A DNA stretch of 64,000 nt from Dipylidium caninum (lineage: Eukaryota > Platyhelminthes > Cestoda > Cyclophyllidea > Dipylidiidae): assembly GCA_017562135.1 (NCBI GenBank), contig QEYB01001597.1:310001-374000 (forward strand). Direction: 5' to 3'. The stretch's first letter is position 1, and each line of letters starts with the position of its first letter. Below are positions 1 to 11,133 of the stretch, piece after piece. The position numbers and the translations under genes are program-made. The notes under the pieces are model-generated. The model saw only the letters and a list, made by a program, of their open reading frames with translations, had not been told where the DNA came from and did no database searches.

Positions 1-16
1 TCTTCGTCTCTTTCAG

Positions 17-106
17 CACATCTGTTCTATCAACGAGAAGGCCAAATTGACCTTCGGGAGCACCAAGGACGCCGAGGTGGGAACACTGCCAAAGACGGTC
101 TTCTGA
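17..106 (+). CDS. hprt: Last exon of an HPRT gene (partial, copy A)
   Basis: This is the 3' terminal exon of a hypoxanthine-guanine phosphoribosyltransferase gene whose other exons lie left of the window. A pyrimidine-rich tract ending in tttcag precedes position 17. The exon is phase 0, encodes 29 residues beginning HICSINEKAK and stops with TGA at 104-106. It corresponds to the last exon of the two HPRT copies further right, which begin HICVINKAG at the same phase after an equivalent acceptor, and to the HVCVISETGKAK end of mammalian HPRT. The tail after the first ten residues differs completely from copies B and C, so copy A is an older paralogue. HPRT converts hypoxanthine and guanine plus PRPP to IMP and GMP in purine salvage. 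The assignment rests on exon position, phase and a short similarity. Confidence 0.75.
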   Translation, partial: HICSINEKAKLTFGSTKDAEVGTLPKTVF

Positions 107-3100
107 ACTTACTCCCTCTTTTCTCCTCACATCTTCCTCATCCGTGTCAATATTTTGCCTATAAAATTCTACCCAATTGAAGGTAATTTATTGTTCTTGT
201 CGAGGGATTAAAATCGTTTCGTCAGTCCGCATCCACCCGCTTTTTATCTGCGTCTAGACGGTCTGCTCTCCTCGACTGTGAGCCGATACGTAATCGTGAT
301 GTCTCAATGGGTGGGGCAGGGAGAGGGGCGGAGGGGAGGGGAGGGGAGAGGAGGGCGGATGACGCGATTGGTCGGTAAGGCAGTTCGCTTTGGAAACGCG
401 GCCTCGGCACATCTTCGTGGAGGGCGGATCACGTTCTCATTCTATGGACCTCGCGCCCTCCTGCGGTGATTTCCGTGTTCTTGTCACAATGGCAGTTAGT
501 GATAGAGTAGTTGACATACGTGGCTGTGCGCGGACTCGTCTTTTGCCGACCGGCGACGGTCCCATGAGAGAACGCAACCGCTGCAATATCATTCGGCGGC
601 TTTTCACCTCATGTCACGCGATCCCCTCGCATTGCTTGCGTTGCACCAGTGCTTATCGCCTAAGTTTGTTATGGGGGCTGTTCTCCACGCCTTCATCTAA
701 AAACTAGAAAAACCACTGGCCCACCGACGCCATTTAATCGCCGACTGTTTGTTGGTGAGATCGCTGGAAGTCGTTCGGGGTGACTGAACACTTTGCGAGT
801 CTTGGCCGTGTTTGAGACTCTCGCGCCCGACACAGGGGACGATTTCTTCTCCATACAAACCACTAGTGCGCATTCCATTCATTCTGTGGCAGTCCTGACA
901 TGATTCTTTGCTTTCTGGGATCAACACAGTCATTTCTTTGTCCGACACGCTGTCAGGGGGGGATCGGAGATCGTAGCTCCTTCTGCACCCAGCCGACCTG
1001 TGACTGGCGGGCTCCCGTTGACGGGAGCGGCGTGCCACTGCCTCCGGCCGCTGAAAATGGTAACTCGATGGTGTCGGTTGCCGACTCTCCTGCCAGTGTC
1101 GACTCGTGGCGTCCTCGTGACTGTCACTTTGACGGCAGGCAACTCTCGTGGCGATTATGTCTGTGGACGGGAGCCAACACATGTCCGTTAGGCCAGGGAA
1201 TATCAAACCACCGGAGATGATGCTGATGCTGCCGCTGCTGTCTGCGTTTAGAAAGCTGCATCGCATAGTGGAAGACAATTCCAGCCGGCGTGAGGCACTT
1301 CAAGACAGGCTTTCGGCGATGGCGATGATGGAGACCCTACAGTCGCGCCAAGAAGGAGGCTTTTACCACGCAAACGGTAGACCGGCAGCCCGTCTGCTTG
1401 CATAGTAGGAAAAACCCGCACCTCCTGCCTACTGACTCGGTAGAATTTTGCCACCAGAGACGGAAAATGTCTCTTCTGCCTCGTCGTAGTGCATTTCGTC
1501 ACAGGTGACGACTGACTAGCCTCTGCCGTCTCCTCCTCGTGCCGTTAGCAGGAGCATGAGTCGCAAGTGCACTGGCGTTGTTGCGTCACGTCAAAATTGT
1601 CATCACTCGTCTGCAATCAAAGTGACAGTTGCGGCATGGCCTCTGCCAAGACGTTAGATGTCTCCTGCCTCTCGTACTTTATCAGTCTGTCTTTTTCACC
1701 TCGTCTGCGAGTCGCCCGACCACCGACGTTGCCAGGACCTGCTCCACCTGGACCGTCGGGTGCCAAAACTCTCCACTTTCCGTGAGCTCAGTTCCTCCCC
1801 TTCCTCCACTCCTACCATTAGTTTACATGCTCTCTTCTGACGAGCTATCAGAAGCATACAGTGTTCTTCATTTCAGTAGCCAGATTCCAATCTTCCCTGT
1901 GTTTTAAATAAAATCTTTCCGTCAATGTGGCCTTAGCTCGGGGAGCGGGATGACGAGCTTTTTCAAACGGCGCCTGGGTCAAAGCCTGAGACCCTCTGCC
2001 TCACCTGGCTCTGCATGTAACTGTGCCGATATTTTGGCCGCTGACTGCCGAGGTCGCTCGGGCCCTAAGTCTGGCTACCCGGCTTCTTGAGAGGACATTC
2101 CACTTGCCTGATGTCTTCCCTTTCCGCACTCAGGAGCACGCGTTGTCCTCCCTAATATTTGTTGCCTCGGTTTTAAACAAAGTTCACTGCACTCTCCCTT
2201 TCTTAAGATCCATGTACTCATTCTGCCGGTTAAAGTGCCGCTACTGGCAAGAGATTACTAATACGGAATTAAAGAAACAGGTCTACACGGCGAAGAGGCA
2301 TAAAGGATTAGGGATAGTGCCACGAACCTCATTTCAGCAGTTGAACCGAATAGTTAAGCGGCAAAGGAGACTACGATGCAGGCGGAAAACTCCTCACCGC
2401 GACTTTTGTCAACAATTTACCAAGTAAAATAAGAAAATATTTTCCACGGGGCACGCGAAATGCTCAACAGTTTCATCACACATGTCTGGCGGCCTCAGCG
2501 GTCTGTGTTGTCTGAAGGCCACCACGGGCTCGAGCATCATCCATGAAAAAATTATTTTGTGATGGTCGAGTGCACTCAGACCAGTCTACCACAAATAGGA
2601 TATAACTGCTGGAAGTTAAGAAATGAGAGTTTGGAACTGCGACAAAGGCGAATCAATGAGTTGGAAGATCGCACGTGCTGTGGTGAAACATGATTCCTAC
2701 TGAAAATTATTTAGTAAAGGGCTTTTATGTGAAATTTGAAAAACCAGCTGACAACGACACAGAAAAGTGTAAGAAAAAACCACAAATTCATATGACAGAA
2801 ATTCGACCAAATACCGCGGCCCTGCAGATTATTTTCATTAATTAAGGAAAACGGAGGGCTTCTTCTCGACTGGGGCTACACAGAAGCTGGGCAAATTAAT
2901 ATCTGGTGCTTGATTTCGTCTAGATTAATTACCTTAAAAGTGTAATCACGACATAACTTCAATAGCCGACCGTATTTGCTTCCAGAAATAGCCTCACCAA
3001 AAAGCCGACAACTCCATCCTTCTTGACTTCAGGTCAAAGACAAAGACGAGTCAAACGAATGCCTAATCGTATAAATCCTCATTGACTCGATCATCCACAA

Positions 3101-3470
3101 AAATTTCTCTTAAGAAACACTTTCGGTGACTGCAGTACTGCCGATGTGACTGCCCATCGTTGTGCCCTTTGATTATGAAAAGTGCCTCACAACCCACAGT
3201 GCCTCGCCGTGCGGCCACCCATACTATCAGCAATCACGCATAGTCTGTGAGGTCGGTGCTCAGTTGGACGTATCGTCATCAATTGGAATGTGCCTCGTCC
3301 ATGCATCCTCACACACCTCCTTGCCACGAGGGGAATCCGACTCCCCCACAATAATCACTGCCTCCTGTGCACCGCATGTGGCCTTAAGAGCCTGCGGAGT
3401 GCGTCGACCAGATATCTCGCTGGCAGAATGCTGAGAGGATGAACTCCCACTACATGTAATCAGACGTGAG
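107..3470. other. Stretch without a recognisable gene
   Basis: Between the end of HPRT copy A and the inverted repeat I see no convincing exon on either strand. The open frames are short and of ordinary composition, and none matches a family I know. A G-rich run sits at about 310-356, and an AATAAA-like signal lies near 1907. Confidence 0.5.
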
Positions 3471-3479
3471 TGTTAGTTG

Positions 3480-3680
3480 TACGGGCCGCCGTCACCGCCA
3501 TCACTGCTTAATGAAAAGTGCAGATGAAACAAATGATAGTCTGTAAGGGGGAAATGCACCATAATTTCCAGAATATCGTCCACAGAATGCCAAAGCACAG
3601 CCGCGGTTGTCGCACGAACTGCTGAACGATCAACTGGAATCTGCATTCTTCTCGGCAGCATAGCTCAATTCGGTTAGTTC
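3480..3680 (-). repeat. Diverged outer extension of the inverted repeat, left side
   Basis: Read on the minus strand, this segment resembles 10,930-11,110 on the plus strand. The best block is 3643-3668 against 10939-10964, where 24 of 26 bases agree. A shared GATATTCTG block and the context around it follow further out. The coordinate sum of the paired block (14607) is the same as for the near-identical arms, so this is the same duplication continuing outward with much more divergence. Confidence 0.6.
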
Positions 3681-3754
3681 ACTTCCTCATCGACTAACCA
3701 AAGAGTGGATTTAATGTACTCGGATCTTCAAAAACACAACGGAACGGGGTAAAC

Positions 3755-6700
3755 GAGCACGCGAGAGAATGATTTCGTTTTAACGAAATGAGGGTTACAC
3801 CCACAAAAATTGTAATTCTTCCTCACCCAAGCAGTACGAAACCGCCTTCCACGCGTGTTTAAACGTCTATAACAACGAAACTAAATAACGTGGAGGGAAA
3901 AAGAAGAACATCCCAAGTTAGCCTGTTCTTGCAATGCAGAAAGGGACGAAGTATATCACGCAGTGCGCCATCCGGGTTCCGGTCCGTGCGCGGACTCAAC
4001 GTGTTCATTGTTCAGTCACGCGATTTAATTGTTGAATCCTTACTGATATTCTGGGAACCCTCTGCTTTTTCGCATCCTTTACATTACTAATCACTAATAA
4101 TCGGTGAGCATGTATTTGATCGACGAGACTATCGCAATACCGCTTTCTGACAGTTTTGTGTCTTGTTTTAACTTTATAATGTTAATTGTACAATGTGCAA
4201 ACTTAATAAGAAGGGAACGAATTTATAACTTCGTTACGTCGCAGCTTGTTTTACTGTACAGATGGATTAAACCACGCTTGAGGTCTTGTCCTCGCATAGC
4301 GCGCTATCCACAGTGCCGTCTCCGGTCTCGTGCTGTCGATCCCCGGCTCCTTCCGCGTACTCCCCTTTTTGTGAACCTGCAGGTGGTCCGTAGTATTTCA
4401 TACCACGACGCGACATTCCATGTGTCTCGGTTCAATGCACACATGTTTCATTTTGTTCCATTTTAATTTTGTGTAGGCTTTAATGATGGAATGTACGAAG
4501 AATGGCAAACCCGTCTCCGTGGTAGTGATTCCCGATAATTATCAAGCCTACGAGGTTTCGCACTTCTGCGTTACACCCAAGTACCAAAAGTATGTGGAGC
4601 GTTTAGTGATACCAAATGGCCTAATAAAAGACCGAGTCGAGAAGGTGGCCTCAGAGATAGTGGAGTACTATGCAAGTCGAGATGCTCAAAGCATAACTAC
4701 GCTGTGTGTATTGAAGGGCGCCTTCAAGTTCTGTGCCTGTCTCATTGATGCGATGGAGCGAAATATCCTTGCTCGTGGTATTGCCATGCCCATCTCGACA
4801 CACTTTGTGCGAATTCGAAGCTATGTGGTAGGTGGTTGCCCTTTCCCCTCCGACCGTAGAGCAGAATGATTCTTCGGGTGACTCCATCACCTGACTGGCG
4901 TGGATGAGCCTTCCGTCTATAAGGATAAAGTAGCTGTCCAGTTAAGTTACGTTAGCAATACTAGGACATTCTGATCGTCGAGGACATCATTGATACTGGG
5001 AGGACGATGGAAGAACTCCAAGAAGTATTTGAACACTCTTCAAGCGAAGTCCGTCACGGATGTCAGGTGGTTTTTTTCGCGCTACTATTATAGCAGAAGC
5101 CTATAAGTGGCCTTTTGACAGTTGCGTATATTAACGGTTTCAGTCTGCTGGTGAAGAGAACTCCGCGCAGTTCGGGATACCGACCTCGGTGTAAGTGGGG
5201 CAGGGAAACCCATCTCCCCATGTTGATGATTTGAAGTGCGGTGGGACTGTTCCTGTTTTAGTCGCCGGTTTTGAAATACCAGATGACTTCGTTATTGGCT
5301 ACGGCTTTGACTACAATGATTACTTTAGAGACCTTAATGTAAATTCCCCTATTTGTCTAATTGCTTTTTGTCTCATCTGCGTCCTTGAATAATGCGGATG
5401 TGTTTTTGCTCTGCTCAGCACATTTGCGTCATCAACAAGGCCGGAATGGAATATTTTGCTGCGCCAAAGAAGACGGACTGTGTGGAAGAAGAGTCCAAGC
5501 CCTCCGTGTAATTGGCATGTCTGTTTCTTGTTTCCTCGCCCTCACTAAAATTGTCATTCCACTGCCTCTTTATGAACTCCTGCCTTGTTGTAGTGGGCCT
5601 TTTTTGTATTATTACTTTGAAGTGGGAGTTGATTTTGGTTTTCACTGGTGTCGTTGAGTAGTCTAATCGAGTGGGGTAAATGTTTCCTACTCGCGATGCG
5701 ATTGAATTGTGTGGTAGTTATTGTAGAGGCGAAGAAGAGGCGGGCGGGAAGTGGTAAATGCGGAGTGGACATTCGTTAGTTGATGAGGAGTTGGTAGGGC
5801 AGCTGCAGGCTGACATCGGTGAGTGAATTCGGAGGTGCCTTGCGTGGGGGTGGCCTTAATCATCGGCGGATCGTGCGCTCTTAATCCGCCCCCATTAGGG
5901 GTTGTGTAGCGTGGGAGTTATGCCGCCCAAAGCCCTGGAAGGAGTTGCAGGCTTGTGGCGTGATGCTCGGCTTGTGGCCGCAGCGCTAATCTGCGCCCTT
6001 TGGTGGGGCGACGGCGAGTAGACTGTGGCCGAGTTGCCCTGCGCCGAGAGGCGGTCGACTGGAACACTGGCGACGAGGTGCGCTGGTGAGGCGAAGCAGC
6101 GACGCGGTGGTGGAAGCCGTCGTCTGGTGGAGGGCGGTTTCACTTGAACCACCAAGAAAGCACGAAGTGGCGATATTTACGAACGTGATGGCAACCTCTG
6201 GATTCGCACGTCGCGCCATTTCACGTTAGCACGTGGAGTTCCTTTGTGGCACACTCGATCACACACACACAGAGACACACTCACACGTGGTGCATGTGTT
6301 GGTTCGAGGCTGGTGGCTCGGAGATCCGATTTTGACGGATTGTGGAGGGTGGAGTGCGGCAGAACCGTTCCGTCGGCTTTTGGCGCGGAGGGCGTCTGCA
6401 ACCGCGCCACACGCAGTCGCATCTCGACGACGAGGTCGGCAGACGCGTGACCTGCATTGCGTGGCACCGTGGCTTACGAGGCGACCCGATGCCGTCGTGG
6501 CAGTCGGTGAAGTCGGCAGCCAGAAAGACAGTCACTCGGTGGCTGAAAATGGGGTGTTTCGGGCGAGTGTCAAGGTGTCGCTGCATTGGCGACTGTTTCA
6601 GTCAGAAAGTGGGTCTTACAGACGTAACCCGGTGCGCGGCATGAAGTGACATTGCGGCAGACGGAAATCATGTAGCAAGTTGTCCGACAGCCACGTTGAG

Positions 6701-7203
6701 CGACGTGGGGAGAGAAGCGCCGCAGACTGGTGACGGACTCGGTGATGCTGGAGCGGCGCCTCTGCCAGGGTTGCCAGCTGTGGGAGGGTGGATGAGCGAG
6801 AAGCACAGGCTACCAGCCTCTGGATGGGTGGCGGAATTCCTCTTTGTGTTGGCGTGCAAAGCCACCCTCCTTCCTTCCTTCGTGCCTTCCGTCCTTCGGT
6901 CGGGGAAGGCGAGGGGAGATGCTCTCAGTTGGAGGAGGAGCGGTTTTGGAAGGGCGGATCATCTCCTTCCTCCATTTCGCCGCCTTAAGTAGTACAAACA
7001 CCCGACTCCATGGAACGCCCTCTTGTGCCCTCCCGAAATCGGTTCGAGGCTATGACGGAGGAAGGCCGCCGTTTGAACTAAATGGCTCCATGTTACGCCA
7101 GATCCGCAATTCGATGTGCGGTGCAACAATGCCAAGGCTACGATCTCATGGTGCAGCGGTTGGCGTTGAAGCAAAATTCTGTTCGTTGCGGGGGCCGGTG
7201 GTT
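3755..7203 (+). repeat. Left arm of a 7.1 kb near-perfect inverted repeat
   Basis: This arm pairs with 7398-10853 in reverse complement. Paired coordinates sum to 14601 at the inner edge and about 14608 at the outer edge, so only a few indels have accumulated. The arm carries an HPRT copy at 4483-5511, about 700 bp upstream of it, and 1.7 kb of non-coding sequence downstream including a CA microsatellite at about 6260-6290. Differences between the arms are single-base substitutions and indels, denser in the outer 700 bp, for example around 4030 and 4160. The inner edge is sharp: the match stops after position 7203. Confidence 0.95.
4483..5511 (+). pseudogene. hprt: HPRT copy B, six exons with two frameshifts
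   Basis: Exons are 4483-4827, 4865-4929, 4965-5066, 5144-5190, 5262-5338 and 5419-5511, all with GT-AG introns; the first two introns are 37 and 35 bp. Exon 1 carries the nucleotide-binding [10 protein letters not shown] and the RIRSY loop. Exon 3 carries the PRPP-binding motif [10 protein letters not shown], exon 4 VKRTPR, and exon 5 GFEIPD and [10 protein letters not shown], all hallmarks of HPRT. Compared with the right-arm copy, exon 2 lacks one T (cacctgact instead of caccttgact, near 4891), which puts a TGA in frame. Exon 3 has one extra G at 5022 (ctccaagaag instead of ctccaaaag). The two changes lie in separate exons and have opposite sign. The copy would not give full-length enzyme unless these are sequencing errors. 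The start is the first ATG after an AG at 4475-4476, which could also be a splice or trans-splice acceptor. Confidence 0.88.
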
Positions 7204-7397
7204 GGGGCGGTGGGAAGTGGACCGCCACGGTCGGGGAGATAAGCCGGAAGGAGGCGAGAGGGGCCTCACCGCGGGACAGATCACCCGCGGATTGGTTTGT
7301 CGAGGTAAGCGTTGACCCAACCTTGAGCGCTGCCTGCTAACAAACTCGCGGGACACGTTGTCACATCAGTTGGTGAACAATTGACGTGCTGGTGGCT
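7204..7397. other. Unpaired spacer at the centre of the inverted repeat
   Basis: These 194 bp separate the two arms and do not pair with each other. The segment is GC-rich on its left half. No gene or known element is visible. Confidence 0.9.
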
Positions 7398-10300
7398 AAC
7401 CACCGGCCCCCGCAACGAACAGAATTTTGCTTCAACGCCAACCGCTGCACCATGAGATCGTAGCCTTGGCATTGTTGCACCGCACATCGAATTGCGGATC
7501 TGGCGTAACATGGAGCCATTTAGTTCAAACGGCGGCCTTCCTCCGTCATAGCCTCGAACCGATTTCGGGAGGGCACAAGAGGGCGTTCCATGGAGTCGGG
7601 TGTTTGTACTACTTAAGGCGGCGAAATGGAGGAAGGAGATGATCCGCCCTTCCAAAACCGCTCCTCCTCCAACTGAGAGCATCTCCCCTCGCCTTCCCCG
7701 ACCGAAGGACGGAAGGCACGAAGGAAGGAAGGAGGGTGGCTTTGCACGCCAACACAAAGAGGAATTCCGCCACCCATCCAGAGGCTGGTAGCCTGTGCTT
7801 CTCGCTCATCCACCCTCCCACAGCTGGCAACCCTGGCAGAGGCGCCGCTCCAGCATCACCGAGTCCGTCACCAGTCTGCGGCGCTTCTCTCCCCACGTCG
7901 CTCAACGTGGCTGTCGGACAACTTGCTACATGATTTCCGTCTGCCGCAATGTCACTTCATGCCGCGCACCGGGTTACGTCTGTAAGACCCACTTTCTGAC
8001 TGAAACAGTCGCCAATGCAGCGACACCTTGACACTCGCCCGAAACACCCCATTTTCAGCCACCGAGTGACTGTCTTTCTGGCTGCCGACTTCACCGACTG
8101 CCACGACGGCATCGGGTCGCCTCGTAAGCCACGGTGCCACGCAATGCAGGTCACGCGTCTGCCGACCTCGTCGTCTAGATGCGACTGCGTGTGGCGCGGT
8201 TGCAGACGCCCTCCGCGCCAAAAGCCGACGGAACGGTTCTGCCGCACTCCACCCTCCACAATCCGTCAAAATCGGATCTCCGAGCCACCAGCCTCGAACC
8301 AACACATGCACCACGTGTGAGTGTGTCTCTGTGTGTGTGTGATCGAGTGTGCCACAAAGGAACTCCACGTGCTAACGTGAAATGGCGCGACGTGCGAATC
8401 CAGAGGTTGCCATCACGTTCGTAAATATCGCCACTTCGTGCTTTCTTGGTGGTTCAAGTGAAACCGCCCTCCACCAGACGACGGCTTCCACCACCGCGTC
8501 GCTGCTTCGCCTCACCAGCGCACCTCGTCGCCAGTGTTCCAGTCGACCGCCTCTCGGCGCAGGGCAACTCGGCCACAGTCTACTCGCGTCGCCCCACCAA
8601 AGGGCGCAGATTAGCGCTGCGGCCACAAGCCGAGCATCACGCCACAAGCCTGCAACTCCTTCCAGGGCTTTGGGCGGCATAACTCCCACGCTACACAACC
8701 CCTAATGGGGGCGGATTAAGAGCGCACGATCCGCCGATGATTAAGGCCACCCCCACGCAAGGCACCTCCGAATTCACTCACCGATGTCAGCCTGCAGCTG
8801 CCCTACCAACTCCTCATCAACTAACGAATGTCCACTCCGCATTTACCACTTTCCCGCCCGCCTCTTCTTCGCCTCTACAATAACTACCACACAATTCAAT
8901 CGCATCGCGAGTAGGAAAACATTTACCCCACTCGATTAGACTACTCAACGACACCAGTGAAAACCAAAATCAACTCCCACTTCAAAGTAATAATACAAAA
9001 AAAGGCCCACTACAACAAGGCAGGAGTTCATAAAGAGGCAGTGGAATGACAATTTTAGTGAGGGCGAGGAAACAAGAAAACAGACATGCCAATTACACGG
9101 AGGGCTTGGACTCTTCTTCCACACAGTCCGTCTTCTTTGGCGCAGCAAAATATTCCATTCCGGCCTTGTTGATGACGCAAATGTGCTGAGCAGAGCAAAA
9201 ACACATCCGCATTATTCAAGGACGCAGATGAGACAAAAAGCAATTAGACAAATAGGGGAATTTACATTAAGGTCTCTAAAGTAATCATTGTAGTCAAAGC
9301 CGTAGCCAATAACGAAGTCATCTGGTATTTCAAAACCGGCGACTAAAACAGGAACAGTCCCACCGCACTTCAAATCATCAACATGGGGAGATGGGTTTCC
9401 CTGCCCCACTTACACCGAGGTCGGTATCCCGAACTGCGCGGAGTTCTCTTCACCAGCAGACTGAAACCGTTAATATACGCAACTGTCAAAAGGCCACTTA
9501 TAGGGCTTCTGCTATAATAGTAGCGCGAAAAAACCACCTGACATCCGTGACGGACTTCGCTTGAAGAGTGTTCAAATACTTTTGGAGTTCTTCCATCGTC
9601 CTCCCAGTATCAATGATGTCCTCGACGATCAGAATGTCCTAGTATTGCTAACGTAACTTAACTGGACAGCTACTTTATCCTTATAGACGGAAGGCTCATC
9701 CACGCCAGTCAAGGTGATGGAGTCACCCGAAGAATCATTCTGCTCTACGGTCGGAGGGGAAAGGGCAACCACCTACCACATAGCTTCGAATTCGCACAAA
9801 GTGTGTCGAGATGGGCATGGCAATACCACGAGCAAGGATATTTCGCTCCATCGCATCAATGAGACAGGCACAGAACTTGAAGGCGCCCTTCAATACACAC
9901 AGCGTAGTTATGCTTTGAGCATCTCGACTTGCATAGTACTCCACTATCTCTGAGGCCACCTTCTCGACTCGGTCTTTTATTAGGCCATTTGGTATCACTA
10001 AACGCTCCACATACTTTTGGTACTTGGGTGTAACGCAGAAGTGCGAAACCTCGTAGGCTTGATAACTATCGGGAATCACTACCACGGAGACGGGTTTGCC
10101 ATTCTTCGTACATTCCATCATTAAAGCCTACACAAAATTAAAATGGAACAACAATGAAACACGTGTGCATTGAACCGAGACACATGGAATGTCGCGTCGT
10201 GGTATGAAATACTACGGACCACCTGCAGGTTCACAAAAAGGGGAGTACGCGGAAGGAGCCGGGGATCGACAGCACGAGACCGGAGACGGCACTGTGGATA

Positions 10301-10853
10301 GCGCGCTATGCGAGGACAAGACCTCAAGCGTGGTTTAATCCATCTGTACAGTAAAACAAGCTGCGACGTAACGAAGTTATAAATTCACTTCCCTTCTTAT
10401 TAAGTTTGCACATTGTACAATTAACATTATAAAGCCTTGAAAACTAAGACACAAAACTGTCAGAAAGCGGTATTGCGATAGTCTCGTCGATCAAAAACAT
10501 GCTCACCGATTATTAGTGATTAGTAATGTAAAGGATGCGAAAAAGCAGAGGGTTGAATTATCAGTAAGGATTCAACAATTAAATTCACGTGACTGAACAA
10601 TGAACACGTTGAGTCCGCGCACGGACCGGAACCCGGGTGGCGCATTGCGTGATATACTTCGTCCCTTTCTGCACTGCAAGAACAGGCTAACTTGGGATGT
10701 TCTTCTTTTTCCCTCCACGTTATTCAGTTTCGTTGTTATAGACGTTTAAACACGCGTGGAAGGCGGTTTCGTACTGCTTGGGTGAGGAAGAATTACAATT
10801 TTTGTGGGTGTAACCCTCATTTCGTTAAAACGAAATCATTCTCTCGCGTGCTC
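7398..10853 (-). repeat. Right arm of the 7.1 kb inverted repeat
   Basis: Reverse-complement partner of 3755-7203. It contains the intact HPRT copy C on the minus strand and the mirror of the CA microsatellite at about 8313-8341. The near-identity stops outward of the shared gagcacgcgagag block (3755 and 10853), beyond which the flanks are only distantly alike. Confidence 0.95.
9093..10121 (-). CDS. hprt: Hypoxanthine-guanine phosphoribosyltransferase, copy C (intact)
   Basis: Six exons on the minus strand: 10121-9777, 9739-9674, 9638-9538, 9460-9414, 9342-9266 and 9185-9093, ending in TAA. All introns are GT-AG, the first two only 37 and 35 bp, and every junction keeps phase, giving about 242 residues (mammalian HPRT has 218). 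Landmarks in order are [10 protein letters not shown] in exon 1, RIRSY at its end, the PRPP-binding [12 protein letters not shown] with the catalytic aspartate in exon 3, VKRTPR in exon 4, and GFEIPD and [10 protein letters not shown] in exon 5. The C-terminal exon has a charged tail, [10 protein letters not shown]. The enzyme makes IMP and GMP from hypoxanthine or guanine and PRPP in the cytosol. Parasitic flatworms lack de novo purine synthesis and depend on salvage. Exon 1 differs from copy B at one visible residue (Ser for Asn in IPDxYQAY). The gene converges with copy B across the spacer. Confidence 0.93.
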
Positions 10854-10905
10854 TTTTATCTCGGATTCTTGTCCTTAGGATACTTGATCACCGTAAATCT
10901 CCCTT

Positions 10906-11133
10906 TTGGTGGAAGGCCGGGGTGCGAAACGTGACGTATTGAGTTATGCTGCCGAGAAGAATGCAAAATCGTTTCGATCGCCGTCAGCAGTTGGAGTTGA
11001 CGTTGAACTGTCTGTAGGCACTTGCGCTTGTGCGGTTTTACTTGGTGAAAGATATTCTGAAAATGTCTCTAATGGTGTTTTATTGCCTCATTACCGGCTA
11101 GAAAACTATGATTTTCGTTATCTGCAGACTTGA
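10906..11133 (+). repeat. Diverged outer extension of the inverted repeat, right side
   Basis: The plus strand here matches the minus strand of 3480-3680 (see that entry). An open frame of 75 codons covers the segment and includes SYAAEKNAK. The homologous left-side frame reads SYAAEKNA and then meets a stop, so coding is doubtful. I do not recognise a protein family. Confidence 0.55.

Noticed and set aside
2023..2427. Open frame of 134 codons between HPRT copy A and the palindrome
   Set aside because: Ends in a basic stretch that looks protein-like, but there is no recognisable domain, splice structure or repeat of the frame elsewhere.
6300..6330. ggttcgaggctgg, resembling a tRNA T-arm
   Set aside because: No matching A box, acceptor stem or cloverleaf can be drawn around it.
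6233..6649. Open frames of 100-138 codons mirrored at 7952-8368 in the palindrome arms
   Set aside because: They occur in both arms only because the arms are copies. Several overlap in different frames on both strands, and none resembles a known family.
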